Shown here one piece after another: positions 1-13,009 of a stretch of 64,000 bases of DNA. The position numbers and the translations under genes are program-made. The notes beneath the pieces are model-generated. The model had not been told where the DNA came from. It did not search any database and saw only the letters and a list, made by a program, of their open reading frames with translations. The stretch comes from Purpureocillium takamizusanense. Lineage: Eukaryota > Ascomycota > Sordariomycetes > Hypocreales > Ophiocordycipitaceae. The stretch covers positions 1,550,001 to 1,614,000 of the forward strand of contig NC_063068.1 of the NCBI RefSeq assembly GCF_022605165.1, read 5' to 3'. Every line of letters starts with the position of its first letter. Position 1 is the stretch's first letter.

Positions 1-2036
1 GCGGCGGGTCCCTCCCAGCTGGCGCTGAAAGCTGCTGCGCAGGCCCTCATTTACTGACTGTACCACCTCACGTACTGCAGAAATCGATTTCTTGTGCAAA
101 GCTGCAGCGTGCGCTCACTGCACCTTGAGGCTCAGCCCTCACGGTTGGGCTACCGGCGACTCCAGCACTGCCCCCACTGGCCAAGACGCGGGCTGGGCCC
201 GCCTGGACTGGTTCCACCCTCACGAACGCGCGGGTGCAACACAGACAGCGGTCACCCATGTCATTGTTCGCCCACCACCGCGCTGCGCTCAACGCATCCC
301 GGCGTCTCCAGCGGTTCGTGCTCGACCTGCTGAGCTACGGTGGCCGCCTCGGCAGGGCAGCATTGGCCGAGCGCCGGTGCACTCCAGCAATGGTTCTCTC
401 TCTACCGGCGATGTAGCAATTGCGACAATGTTCCAGCGCCTGACCGATGACGTCCTGATCTCATGGGATACCATCCATATCTACGTACTGGACTGTTCAC
501 TCATCAGAGCCGGATCCTCGTGCGGCTCGGAGATCGGCAGCCGCTGTCTCGATCCCTTCGCCGTCGATCGCTGCCTGCCCGAGACAAGGCCAAGGTTTTG
601 TTGAACATGCGGCTATATCCATTCTCACGCATCAGCGTGTGTTGCTAGCATGCTTCCTGGAGCCAAAAGCACTATCTGGTCGCTGATCAGAGACGATGCC
701 TCACACGGTAAAAGCAACATCTCGCAGCATGTCCCACAGCAACCCGAAAGGGGCCACGGGTTCGCTCGGTCTCGACAGCGCACGAACAGGGGTGAGCTGG
801 TAGGCACAGCTAGTACTACTAGTACTACTAGTTGTCCCTCGGCCTGGGCCAGGGGCGTGGCCCACCCAAGAGAAAACGTGGGTGACAACCAGGAGCTCGG
901 ATGGCGCCGCTATCACCACTCCCCTCACCGCGCTGCACCGCTTCCTGGCGCGCAGCAGCAGCAACACCACCACCCAGCTAACGGAGGACGGCCTGGTCCC
1001 TCCAGGTGGATGCCGCCGGCGGTACCGTCTGCCAGCAGACATGCTCGTTCCGCCGAGCCGGGTTGCTTGCCTGCCTGTTTCGCGATACCATGCCTGCCGA
1101 CTCGCGGAGGTATAATACTCGCATGTCGGGGCGCGAGGCCCTCCTCGTCACCTTTTCCGTTTGAAACCCCGTTTGTCCGCCCGTCTGCGAGCGCTCGAGT
1201 CCCGTCAAGTTCAGTCTTTGTCAGTGGCGCCTTGGCTTCGACCAACTCTCCAGCCCGTTCAAGTAGCTCCCAGGCCAGGCGCTACGCACTCTGAGATCCC
1301 ATACTACCTACACAGGCCGCATACCCCTGTCCGGGCCACTCAGTCCGGCGCCTCCACCACTAGAAGCATCCATCGGGGGGAAGTGCCCGCACCGACGCCT
1401 CCCGCCTTGTAAGTCGAGCCCGAGCGCCCACCTTGAGTCCGTTCTGCCCTGCCGCGTCTGCATGCATGGCCGGCTGAGCGACCGCTCATTCATCAGCGGC
1501 CAGCGCCCATCTGTGTTCTTCCTCATCACCTTGACCTGTCTCGCCTTTTACCTCTCTTTTGCACATCGCCTAACCTCCCACTCGTTTGGTATCCGTCTCT
1601 AATACTTGGTCCGGCAGTGGTTCAAGTCCTGAACTTGGACATAGCTTTCGTTTTAACCGCCCCTGCTTTGCCTGTCAAAACATCGCTTCGTTCTCTCGCT
1701 CGCTCTTCGCAAAAGTTTGGTCGGCCTACAGCTTGAACCGCCGGCCTGATCCTTCTCTCTGCTGTTTCCTGGGCTTTGGAAAGACTCAAGACAGCTCATT
1801 ACGTCCTCTCAAATTTCGGCTCATCAACTTAAGCCTCGAGGCGCTGGCAACGCCGCTTCGTCACCACCACAGATCTGTGATAGTGTCTCACCCGCTTACA
1901 ACGTCACCGCTCTCATCCGCACAGAAAGCCAAGAGCCCAGGAGCGCGTCTTGAAGCTCCCAGAGCTTCGGACTGGACAGTCCACGTCCTAGGGCGCAAAA
2001 CGATTCCTTCCTGTTCAACGTTCAGTCATAGCCACA
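1..2036. other. Intergenic and probable 5' leader DNA upstream of the glycosyltransferase
   Basis: No open frame here has protein-like composition. The DNA is C/T-rich near its right end, as is usual for fungal promoters and leaders. A short TAGTACTAC repeat sits near 812-834. Any 5' untranslated exons or introns of the downstream gene cannot be placed from sequence alone. Confidence 0.6.
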
Positions 2037-4847
2037 ATGGGACTCGGAAGCTACTTCAAGGCCAAGAAGCCTGAAGAGGCGGCCGCTGCTTCGGCGTCAG
2101 TCCCAACGTCGGCTCCCCCACGCATCCAGCGCAACCAACCGTCTGCTTTATCCGAGAAACATGCATCATCAACTATCAGTGGAAACGATATGGAGTTGCA
2201 GCCCCCGACCCCCCGGTTTCACTCTCGTCCACAGTCGAGTTCCGGACGCTCGACGCCCTCAACACGTAGCTCCATGTTCCTCGACGACATCAAGCACGAG
2301 GTCATGGTTAACTACCTGTACCAGCAGCAGTGCTCTCAACTCTGGGTCAGTGACGGGTCGGGAGAGATTGAAGGGGTTCTGCTGCGAAAGTCACGCGGTC
2401 ACTACATGGCCTGCCCCCCTCAGCTTGGCAATTCTCCGTTTGCCATGGCCTGCTCTGCGATGAATGTCCAGGTAAGCACGAGACTACCAAAACGTTGGGT
2501 TGCGGCGAGCAGTGCTGATGCCTAGTCAAGTGCTCTATGACCGTGAACTCTCGAGTCATCAAGACGTTCCTTCAGTGGTCCCCCGACGCTGTGGACGTGC
2601 CCTTGATGAATGGTCTGCGGGTCCAGATTCTGCCTACCATCGACGACCTGCCTCGTGCACGAAAACATCAATTCGCTGCGTTTGTGGCCTCAGAGGGGCT
2701 TCTCATCGTCTGGGACGACGATCCTCTTCACCTGGTCCAGCGCGCGAAGGCGATCGAGTCCGAACTCATGGAACTCGTGTGGAAGGCCGGCAATATCGAT
2801 GAGGAAGAAGACGAGAAGCGAGGCGGTGCCGTCGCCGAGGCCGAAATCGACGAAGAGAGTGGCGAGATCAAGCCCGAGAAGCGCCCCATTCACTTGCAAA
2901 ACACGGTTCTCGTCTCCATCACACTCATCCTCGTCACCGTCTCTCTCGGTGCAGCCTGGAGACAGCTCGCCATTGAGGTGTCTGTTGATGGTGACTACAC
3001 TCGTCTCGGCTTGGTAGCCCTCGCTCCCATCCAAATCTTCTTCACCCTCTTCTTCGCTCAGGTCATTGTCGGTTGCCTGGCCCAGATCTTTGGCCCTATC
3101 CGTCAGCTCACCATCAACTCCAAATTCTACTCAGCTCGCCCGCCGCCCCGGCTGCAGACCCCTGTCCTTCCGCACGTTACCATTCAGTGCCCGGTATACA
3201 AGGAGGGTTTGCAAGGTGTCATCATTCCCACCGTCAAATCCATCAAGCAAGCCATGTCCACCTACGAGCTTCAGGGCGGCTCGGCCAACATGTTCATCAA
3301 TGACGATGGTTTGCAGCTGATCTCCGAGGAGGATCGCCGTGCCCGCATCGAATTCTACGCCGACAACAGCATCGGTTGGGTCGCCCGCCCCAAACACGGC
3401 GAAAACGGTTTCCTCCGGAGGGGCAAGTTCAAGAAAGCATCCAACATGAACTTCGCCCTTATGATCTCCTGCAACGTCGAGGAGAAGCTCCTGGCCATCA
3501 ACCGATCGCCTGATTGGAGTCAGCACGACGAAGCACAGGCCTATGAGCAGGCGCTGAAGGAGGTCCTGGAGGAGGACGGCCGTGCCTGGGCTGACGGCAA
3601 CATTCGCGTTGGCGACTACATCCTTCTCATCGACTCCGACACCCGTGTCCCTGCCGACTGCTTCCTCGACGCTGTATCTGAGATGGAGCAGTCCCCCGAC
3701 GTTGGCATCATGCAGTTCTCGTCTGGCGTCATGCAGGTCGTCCATACGTATTTCGAAAACGGCATCACCTTCTTCACCAACCTCATTTACTCGGCAATCC
3801 GATACACCGTCTCCAACGGTGACGTTGCCCCTTTTGTTGGCCACAATGCCATCCTTCGCTGGTCTGCCATTCAGCAGGTATCGTACCAGGATGAGGACGG
3901 TTACGACAAGTTCTGGTCCGAGAGCCATGTGTCTGAGGATTTCGACATGTCGCTGCGTCTGCAGGTCAACGGCTACATTATCCGATTGGCCGCGTGGGCC
4001 GGCGAGGGCTTCAAGGAGGGTGTGTCGCTCACTGTGTATGACGAGCTGGCCAGATGGGAGAAATATGCGTATGGCTGCAACGAGCTGCTCTTCCACCCGA
4101 TACGCACGTGGCTTTGGCGCGGCCCTTTCACGCCATTGTTCCGCCGATTCCTGTTCTCAAACATCAGATTTACCTCCAAGATCACCGTCATCTCCTACAT
4201 TGGCACCTACTACGCCATTGGGGCGGCGTGGATCATGACGGCCGCCAACTATTTCCTGATGGGATGGTTCAACGGATACCTCGATAAGTACTACGTCGAC
4301 TCATGGCAGGTGTGGTTCTCCATCATTATCGTCTTCAACGGTCTTGGAAATGTCGCCCTTGCGGTCATGCGTTACCGTATCGGTGAGCGCAGCCTGCTGT
4401 ACGCTCTCTTTGAAAACTTCAAGTGGACCATCATGTTGGCCATCTTCCTGGGCGGCCTTTCGCTGCATGTCAGCCAGGCACTTTTGGCGCACATGTTTGA
4501 GATCAACATGACTTGGGGTGCCACGAGCAAGGAAGCCGAATTCTCCAACTTCTTCATCGAGGTGCCCAAGGTCCTGAAGAAGGTGAGTCGCCTTCCTCTT
4601 CTTGTCCAAACACTGGAATCCGGGCTATGGCCGATCGCTAACGTCCATCTCCTCGCAGTTCAAATTTTCGATGATCTTTGCTCTGCTCTTCATTGCTGGC
4701 ATGATTATCCTTGCCGTCGCGCCATTCGTTCCCCACGACTGGCGCATCACCGACTTCGTCGCCATTTTGCCCATGGCTACCGTTGCTGCTAGCCACTTCC
4801 TCTTGCCACTCGCTCTCAACCCCGCCCTCATGACCTTCTCCTGGTAG
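2037..4847 (+). CDS. Family 2 glycosyltransferase, multi-pass membrane protein
   Basis: Three exons: 2037-2471, 2531-4582, 4659-4847, giving 891 residues. The introns are 59 and 76 nt; the second has a GCTAAC branch point. The N-terminus (about residues 1-80) is disordered and Ser/Pro-rich. Two membrane segments follow near residues 265-330, then the GT-A catalytic domain with a DSD metal-binding motif in LLIDSDTRVPAD (about residue 511) and an acidic pair in SEDFDM (about 613). Five further hydrophobic segments close the protein. The position where chitin and cellulose synthases carry QxxRW reads YGCNELLF instead. This layout matches the conserved fungal GT2 family (Zymoseptoria and Fusarium GT2), which is reported to be needed for hyphal growth on solid surfaces and for plant infection. 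The sugar product is not known from sequence. The start is the first ATG of the frame that joins in phase to exon 2. Confidence 0.88.
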
Positions 4848-5915
4848 AGAAGTTGTATCTAACAGATGCCACAACCGGTAACTACCAACAAAACACTCGC
4901 GTACCCACATGCGCGCGCGCATTCTCTACGACAACCTTTTTTCATATAGACAGGCCCGGAGTTCACATGGATATTTTGTCGTCTCTTGTCCCACTACAGC
5001 ATACATTATAATTTTGACATATAATATGTTGCAGCGGCCGCTGTGGGCGGCTTGCATGACGCGCGACGACCAAAGCGGTTGCCATGGCTGCCGCAGCGCC
5101 GCCTCGCAGTGCGACTCACTGGGTCACACCCGCAAGAACGGCGTACATAAGGGAGGAGGGAAATACGGGGTGCCACCAAAACGGCGTCCGTGTTCTAGGT
5201 GGGAAGCTATCTATGATGTACTTTTTTGCATATCGGAGGCTGCTGTTCTGACGGGAGGGGGGCCATGCACGCAAGGGACCAGCCCCTTGCTGGGCAGGAG
5301 GTCACAGGAGAAGAGTCTCTAGTAGTGCCAACCAATTGCACAAAGCTACGTGTAGCTGAGATAGTCAAGGCATTGGGCTAGCAAAATAGAATCACGACGT
5401 TGACAGTCGACCTTTAGTCTTGTGTGACACATGTGCGGTAGAAACCTTCATCTCAGGGCGGGCACTGTTCGAAGATTCATACGTGTTCTAACTCGTCCTA
5501 TTTGTCGAGCAATGAATGCATCATGCTTGGCCAAAACTTTTGCGGTCTATCTATCATTGGGCACGGCTAGAGCCGTCCTGTCACCCATCGGGGGAAGAAA
5601 CGAAACAGATAACGCCTCTATCTATCCAAAAGCCGTGGCGGTCGGTCATTGTCGCCGCTCTCGTGTCCATCTATCCATGGCAGGTTTGTTTCCACCTTTT
5701 GCTTCATCTCAAGAGGCGAAATAGGAGCTTCAAGCCCCCTTCTTTGCCACAATTCGCTCCGTCTAGTTATGCCATCTCCCATGCAACACTCCCTCATGTG
5801 AAAACAAACGAAATCGCCGAGCAGTTGTAGGAGAAAAAGCACTCTCATGCTTTTACCATGCAGAAAATCCCTCGCAGTCCGTCAGGCATGGCATAAGCTA
5901 AAGCATAGCCGAGCC
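4848..5915. other. Convergent intergenic region
   Basis: This lies between the 3' ends of the glycosyltransferase and the New1/Elf1-like gene. It is moderately AT-rich with no supported coding frame, and presumably holds both 3' untranslated regions. Confidence 0.6.
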
Positions 5916-8900
5916 TTAGTTGTCCTCATCGTCCGTGTCTGGGGGATGAGGAGTGCCCTTCGGGCTGTTGAGCCACTCGATGTGACGGAGACGGCGTCGG
6001 ACCTCGCGCTCCTTGAGCTCCTTCTTGGTCATCTTCTTCTTCTTCTTGGCCTTGAACTTCATTTCGGTGTTGTCTTCGACGCCCGAGTTGACGGCGCTAG
6101 AGACGACAGAGCTGGCTGCCGTGCTGGTGACTCCGCTGCCTGGCCGGCTGTCCTCGAACCTGTCGAGGCTAACGGCGGTGGTGCCGCGAAGAGCCACGCG
6201 GCCGTCGGCAACATGCCACTGCTCCGAACACAGAGCACCAACGAATTCCTCATTGTGAGAAATAAGTATGACACCGCCCTTGAACTCGCGGATGGCGACA
6301 GCAAGACCGCCAAGGGAGTCGCGGTCCAAAAAGTTGGTCGGCTCGTCAAGCACGAGCAGATGCGGGTTGTTCCACATAGCACCGGCGATGACAACCTTGA
6401 CCTTCTGACCACCAGACAAAGAGCCGATTTCGTTGTGGTTGGCGATTTCTGGGTCGAGGCCCAGGTCCTCGAAGTGCTTGGAGATGACCTTGGGCAGTAG
6501 CTCGCGGTAACCAAGACCCTCACGCGACGCCTCGTGATCATCAAACTCCTGGACAAGCTTGTCGAACCCGAGCTCAATCAGGGTCTCTCTGGAAATCATG
6601 TTGTTGTGCTTGGGGAGCAAGCCGCGCCATTTGCTATGCAAGGTTAACAAACTTGGTTGCCGTGAAGGGGGCGACATGGGGGCTTACACTTCATATTGGA
6701 ACGTCTTCTTATACTTTTGACGACCAACGAGAGTCTCAATCTGGCGAGCGGACTTGCCATCCTTGAGGTCGACCCACTTGTCCATCTGCTCGCGATCCTT
6801 ATCCGACAAGATACGGGTCTGCTTCATGTGGACCTCGCGGTCGTCGCCGTTGGCGTAGCGCCATTGCAGGTACTGGTTGGGCGTCTTCTCGAGGTGCATC
6901 TCGACGTGCTCCAGGGCGTGTTGCTTGATGTATCCGATACGCAGGTTAGGGTGCTTCTCGACCTTGCCGGTCGTGGGAATGGTCTCGCCGGTAAGCAGCT
7001 TGATAAGCGTCGACTTGCCCGCACCGTTAGGCCCGATAATGGCAACACGCGACGACAGCGACAGCTGGCAGGAAACCTCCATCAAAGAAGGCTTGGGGGC
7101 CTTGGGATACGTGTAGGAGACATTCGTCATGCGAATGATGGCACGAGTCTGAGACTTGACGCCACTGAGAATTCCAGGAGGAGGGAATTTGAACTGCACG
7201 TTGCTGGCCGAAAGGGTGTAGTAGCTCTTTGCCTCGGGACGGATCTTGACAAAGTTGGCCAGGTTGCCCTTGTAGCATGCCAGTTTCTTGTTGGGCTCGT
7301 AGTGGTAAATGTCGGTAGTAACATTATCGAGGAAGCCGGAGTCGTGAGAAACAATCATGCTGGTAATCTCGGTGTGCGTCTTGAGATAATTCTCCAGCCA
7401 GGCAATGTTGGCAACGTCGAGGTGGTTAGTCGGCTCGTCCAGGAGGAGAACATCGGCCCTCTGCAGCATGGCTCGTGCGAGGGCAAGCTTCATCTTCCAG
7501 CCACCAGAGAGGGAGCCCACCTTCTGAGCCTGGCGACCTTCGGGACCAGCAGTGAAGCCGAACTCGGATAGGACCTCTGAGATACGCTCAATTCCCTGGT
7601 CGGCGATTGTCGGGTCCTTGGAGACAAACTCCAGGATGCTGATGTCGGCGTCCTCGCCTTGGTTGTGCTCAACGAAGCAAGTGCGCAGAACATCCTGGGA
7701 AGGGAAGCCCTCGAGCTTGCCATTAGCAATACTCCTCATCAGGGTGGACTTTCCAGCACCGTTGCGACCGCAAAGGCCATAACGATGGCCCTTGAGAAGG
7801 CGGAGATTGGTGTGCGACAGCAAGAGCATGCCACCATAGGCCAGGGAGAAGTCGGCGTTAACGATCTCAACCTCGCCATCATCCTCCTTCTCAGGAACAC
7901 CGTAGCGGCGGTTATCCTCTTCGACGTAGAACTGCTCGACAGCGTCTCCGACGTTCTGGTGACCCTCGGGATCCTGCATCAGTGTCTGGAGGTACGGCGC
8001 GATGCGACCGGAGATGCGCTTAACAAAGCGATAGTTGACATCGGTCGCAACCATGTCGCTAATGTATGGGCGTGCGACCTTGTAGAGATCGAGATGACCA
8101 GCGAGACCACCATTCTTCTTGATATGCTCATCGAGGACCTTGCCGACATCATCGGCTGTGGTACGAGCAACGATGTCTTTGTCGTTGCCCATAGCCTTCT
8201 CCATAGTGGCGAGGGCTCGGTTGGCAAGCTCGCGGACTTCAGGGAGCGAAGCGCGGTCGCAAACGGCCTTGACACCAGGAGTGAGCTTAGGCAGAAATGT
8301 TCTAGCTTCGATGGGGTCGTGGACGAGCTTGGTAAGGTTTTCAACAATGACAACCGTCTGGCGCAGAACCTCTTGAGCGGTGTTGGGCGAGTTGAGGGAC
8401 CGCTCGAGGAAGGGTGTCAACAGAGCCAGAACAGGCGAAGTGACGATGGCGACGAAAGTCGTCATTGAGAGCGCGTGGATGGCTTTTTGAAGGGTCTGAG
8501 CCGAGGGATGCTGCATTGTTTCGACGAGGAGAGGTATCCGGGGCGCGACATCGTCGTTCGATAACAGAGTCGTGAGCGAGTTCATGGTCTGGACGGCCTG
8601 TTTCTCGACCTCGGCCTTTAGATCGTGCATGCCGTTCTCAACGATAGGGATGAGACCAGCCAGCTTGGCGCCCATGGCCTCACGCAGGATGTCCTTCTCG
8701 ACGGCCTCCTCCTTAGTCGTGCCGATTGCCATTTGCGACTTGTCGGCCATCTTCTGAAGAAGCTTGTAGGCACCGACGGTACCTTGCCACTTGCCTGTCT
8801 TTCGAGACAGGTATTGCACCAGGACTGGGAGGAGACCCGTGACAAGGGCTTCGGCACTCAGGTTGGCAAGAAGGGCATCGAGCCCATATTGGGCGGCCTC

Positions 8901-9290
8901 GCGAACAACGGCACCCTTGTCCGCCAAGGCGTCCAGCGCGCATGTCACAAGTCCGTCCTCCTGGACAAGGAACACGACCTCACTGACGCGCTGCCGGGCA
9001 GGAAATCGCTCGAAGATGGCGCCGAGGAGGTTTTGGCTGCTCTCGCGGCGGAAGCCGTCCTTCTTGTCGGCGGCCGCCTTCTTGATCTCGGCAAGGACGC
9101 CATACTGCTGCAGGCCAGAAACGCCGACTGAGTTGAGAAGCAAGTCGCACAGGCCGTAGCTGGCGTCGACGGAAGCGCCCGACGTCTTAGCCGTGAAAAC
9201 CGTATTGACGAAGGCCGAGACATCCTCCTGCGACGGCGGGGGAGGGGCGTCCTTGGACACCATGGTCGGCGGCGAGACGGGATGCGGCAT
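5916..9290 (-). CDS. elf1: EF-3-like ABCF ATPase, New1/Elf1 type
   Basis: Two exons, 9290-6688 and 6633-5916, separated by a 54-nt intron; 1106 residues. The N-terminal half is a HEAT-repeat-like helical region (about 40-400). It is followed by two ABC domains. The first has Walker A GRNGAGKST (about 506), signature LSGGW and Walker B LLLDEPTNHLD. The second has Walker A GPNGAGKST (about 750), signature LSGGQ and Walker B LVLDEPTNFLD. A chromodomain-like insertion ends at the exon junction (FQYEV/KWRG). Proteins of this class are cytosolic ribosome-associated ATPases of the EF-3 family. The C-terminus, with a Lys block then WLNSPKGTPHPPDTDDED, resembles New1 (budding yeast) and Elf1 (fission yeast) rather than the Lys-rich SSDEEF tail of true EF-3. 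I therefore prefer the paralogue, but not with certainty. A second ATG eight codons downstream could also serve as the start. Confidence 0.85.
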
Positions 9291-10195
9291 GGTGAATGGG
9301 GAGGGTTGTTGCCTCTCTCTTCTAGACTAGAGTAGGTAGCGCAATGCGTTGCCGCAGGACTGCGCTCCGTATCTAAGGCGTCTAGAGGGGGGAGAGGGTG
9401 TTGGTGATGAGGAGGAACAAAACAGCAGGCAGAAAGTGATAACGGCCCCGCGACGAGGGAGCCCACCGACCCTTTGCTGACATAGACTTTTTCCATGGTT
9501 GGGCTGGCCAGGTTTCGAAATTTTTTTATCGGCGGCCGCTTATCGCACCGCCCCTGCCCCGTTTGTTCCCAGCGCTGATCCCCGCCGTCACCGTCGTCGC
9601 CGCTCACCACTAGGCTCGACCTCTTGAAGTTGCTTACCCTGTATCTCGAAACTCCCAATCCTTGCATGTGATTGATGCACCGCCACGTGGGCTTGTCCTT
9701 GGACGATAATGCGTTCCATGCAATGGGACGCGCTCTTTGGTGCAAGTCGACAGCTTGGGTCATCTCTATCATTTGGCACTCGGGCATTCAATCAATTGCT
9801 TCATGCACGTGGATTAGCTGAACGCCCTCATAGAACAGATGTGCAGTCAGTGTACGTAACTTCATGGGCATGGGTGCTTGGGCGCTGGCTAGCGTTTTGC
9901 TGAATCACCATTCATTGTTCATGTATTGTGCAAGTTCCAATCCCCGAATTACATATCGCCTGACATGCTTTTTGGCTCCGTCCCAGTGGTTGCCCATTGC
10001 TTCCCCTCGGTGAGGACAATTCTAGGAGTGTATGTACAGTGTCGCTGTGATGTATACGCCCCTTAACGCCATGGCATCCATAACATCATGCAAGCTCATT
10101 ATGTGTCATAGCACGCATCCGTAACAGTCCTCCGTAAGTCCTCCGTAAACACACACTTCATCCTCATGCATGCCCACATGCCCATCCAAGGTAAC
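9291..10195. other. Intergenic region upstream of the New1/Elf1-like gene
   Basis: This holds the promoter of the minus-strand ABCF gene and the 3' region of the minus-strand transcription factor gene. No coding frame is supported. Confidence 0.6.
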
Positions 10196-13009
10196 TTACA
10201 TACTGTCGAGCCATGCTCCTGTGTTCATCCAGCTTGATGGGGCGCCGTCAATGTAAAACTGAAGCTCGCCTTCGAATCCATCGTTGCCTGGTCCCAGCTG
10301 CGGGTAGTAAGGCGCCGCCCCGGATGGCGCCCCCAAGGCATACGGCGCGGCGCCTGGTTGGTGTGAATCAAATGCCTCAATGAGCATTCCTAACCCGTCG
10401 ACTGGCTGCCGCCCGAGTTGCGGAGCGTTCTGTTGTGGTGACATATACATCTGTTGCGGCGTGTTTTGGAGCGGCTCTTGGTGAATTGCTTGCCGTTGGT
10501 GGAATCCGGCTTGATGAGGCAGTCCGTGATGGAGGGGCTGTATAGGGGTGTGATACTGCTGGTGATTGGGGGGCGTCAGTATCTGCCCATTCGTGGAAGA
10601 CGGTAGAGCAGACACCACAGTGCTATGGGGCGACTGCATTGTCGTGGGGGTGAGCATCTCGGGCTGAGTTCCTGGCTTGGGGAGCACAGCGTTGTCTGGT
10701 AATGGCGGCGCGTGCCCGAGGTGTGGTGGCGTCGGCGCTGTCGGAAGCGGAGGCAATTGCCGTATCGCGCGAGGTACCGGGTCCTTGCCGTCGTCCATAC
10801 TCCCCTCTTCCTTGAGTGCGTCGGATTGGGGGTCAAGACTAAACCTCTCCAGTGCCTCTACCCAACGCGCTGCGAGCGGCCAAACCTCCTTGCATTCCCT
10901 AAGGATGGTGATGGTGCGCTGCAGCATGTTTGGACCGTCTCGCGCCAGGATGTCATCTCGGCACACTGCATCACGAGTCAGAAGGCGACGACAGCCAAAT
11001 AAGAGGCTCTGCTGGGTAGGATTAACTTGCGTTTAGGATATTTGCAGATATACGTCGAAAAGAGGCCACAGCTGTAGACGCAAAAGGCAGCTATCTGTGC
11101 GCCGACGCTCTCGTCAGGTGTACGATCGGTGAATTGGGCATCAACCTGTTCGTACAGTTGCCGAACGTTGCGGAAGAGGTCCCGAGAAAGATCCGCAAAG
11201 AAAGCTTGCCTCTGCGAATCCTTGGGGTCTGGTTTGATGGCACTGTGTCTTGTGAGCTTCCGTGGACCTAAGGGATTAAAGGGGATGAGACATACTCTAT
11301 CAAGTATGGACGCCGCAGTACAATGTTGCACAGCCTGGTCATCATAGTAACGCAGAGGTAAGCCTGAGAGGTTGGTCAGTACGATCCGGCCGTCAGAAAG
11401 GATGTCAAGGCCGGTGAGGCGGCTCACCAAATCTTGGCCTTCTGCCTTGTACCCCTTGAGCAAAAAGTTGCTCCACATGTGCTCATGTGGAAGGCTTTGT
11501 TCCCAGTCTTTTAACCTTCGGACCATCATCGAGAACTCGCTCGTCGGTTCCCAAGGCCGAGAGCTCTTGCTGTAACTCATGGCGCGTCGGCCGACAATGC
11601 CCCAAAAGTGATGGATCTGCATCAACGTCGCAAAGAGTGAGCGGTTCGGGTCTCGGATTAGAGATGGATTCTCCACTGCCGGCGGGGTGCCTTCCAGCGC
11701 CGCCCGCGATCTCGGCTCACGACCATGAGCAAAGTCCTCTTCATTGCACGGAAGCAAAGCTGTGATGTCGGCGGCGGCAAGCGACACGGGTGACAAGGGT
11801 CCGGAGTGAAGGCTGTCTTGGCTATGCAGCATCCACTGCGATACCGGGAATCAATACTCAAGACTATCAAAGGGTGGAGCGAGCACACCTACCAGTGTCC
11901 GTCGTGCAGATTCCGCTCGGATGATCAGGTCAGGCGTGGGATTCTGCACCTGATACGTCTCCTCCCGGTGCAGCTGCATCAATGCAGCCATGCGCATGGC
12001 AATGCCCATGTTAATCTGCGATCAGTCAGCGCCCGCTCTGCGAGGCATGATGTGCACCGACATACGTAGCTCTTGTTTCGCAGGCCACTCCCTTGCTGTG
12101 CAATGCTAAGGAGGTAGAAAGCTTGACATCTTTCCAATGTTGGCTCTTGATACACCTCCCCAATGGCGATGCTGGCGGAACGCTCCATGAAGAACTCGGC
12201 GGCCTTGACGCCTGTACCGTAGCGTGCTTTGAGCGAAGGGCTAAGCCGCGCGGAAATGCTGAGGATACTCATGACGAGGAATAGGTTGACAGAGCGGTGG
12301 TCTCGGCGAAGACGTTCGGGGAACTGCTGCTTCGGGACGAACCCCAGCTGGAAGTAGTACCTGGTGAAGCGGTTCACGCCGTCGATGAGGTCTTCCAAAG
12401 GCGGGAGATTCTCCCAGTTGTCAGCTGCGTGATATCGACCAGCGGGTCCTTCCAAGATGCTCCGCCGGATCTTGGCAACAGCCGACTTGGTGGACCGATC
12501 GGCCCTTGTGCGAGGATGGCGGTATTCGCGGTCATTGTCCGCTTGTCCTCTGGCCGGAAACTCGCTTTGATGGGGTCAACGAAATAATTCGAGCATACGA
12601 GAAAACCGTTGACAAGAGACGTACCATGCTTCAGGGCCGAGGCCAGCCTCAGCACAGGCCTTGCACGGGGGCTGGGCCTTGTCATGTATGCATTTGCTCC
12701 TCATGCGTCGACATCTATTGCTTGCGATGAGCACGATGGCTGCGCGTGGGCATGGGGAGCTCGGACCAACCTTCGGCATGCGATCGGTGCCCTGCGCTTG
12801 ATGGGACCCGTGTCGCCCGGGCCGCTGCTGCCAACTGTGCCCGGGTCTCCGCCGCTGGTAACGGAGCCGGGAGCAGAGGTGGGAGCCGCAGGAGGAGCAT
12901 GATGATGAGGCGGCGGCGGAACGGCATGAGTACGGGAGTGAGCATGAGCGGGAGCGGGATGGAGCCCGAAGCCGGGACCTGGCCCCGGGTTGACCCCAGC
13001 AGGGTCCAT
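10196..13009 (-). CDS. Zn(II)2Cys6 transcription factor with fungal_trans domain
   Basis: Six exons: 13009-12771, 12714-12625, 12564-12066, 12015-11893, 11835-11054, 11006-10196; 847 residues. The zinc cluster is built across three exons: CRRCRRMRSKC, then PPCKAC, then a sixth Cys completed at the next junction. Spacing is C-x2-C-x6-C-x8-C-x2-C-x9-C, starting near residue 78. A basic stretch (DREYRHPRTRADR) follows. The middle carries the fungal_trans regulatory domain, with YINMGIAMRMAALMQLH and ESARRTLWMLHSQDS. The C-terminal third is Pro/Gln-rich and probably disordered. This is a nuclear DNA-binding regulator; the target pathway is not evident. A GTATGT at 11299 looks like a donor, but splicing there to any nearby AG breaks the frame, so I read through it. 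The last intron (47 nt) is placed because it yields STLLFGCRRLLT in phase. An upstream in-frame ATG at 13177 is possible. Confidence 0.85.

Noticed and set aside
1600..1640. tRNA T-loop-like GGTTCAAGTCC
   Set aside because: The flanking bases do not form a T stem or cloverleaf; it is a local GTTCA/TGAAC hairpin.
3131..4096. 321-residue minus frame inside the glycosyltransferase
   Set aside because: Antisense of the catalytic GT2 domain; no independent evidence.
7659..8468. 269-residue plus frame inside the New1/Elf1-like gene
   Set aside because: Antisense shadow of conserved ABC and HEAT coding sequence.
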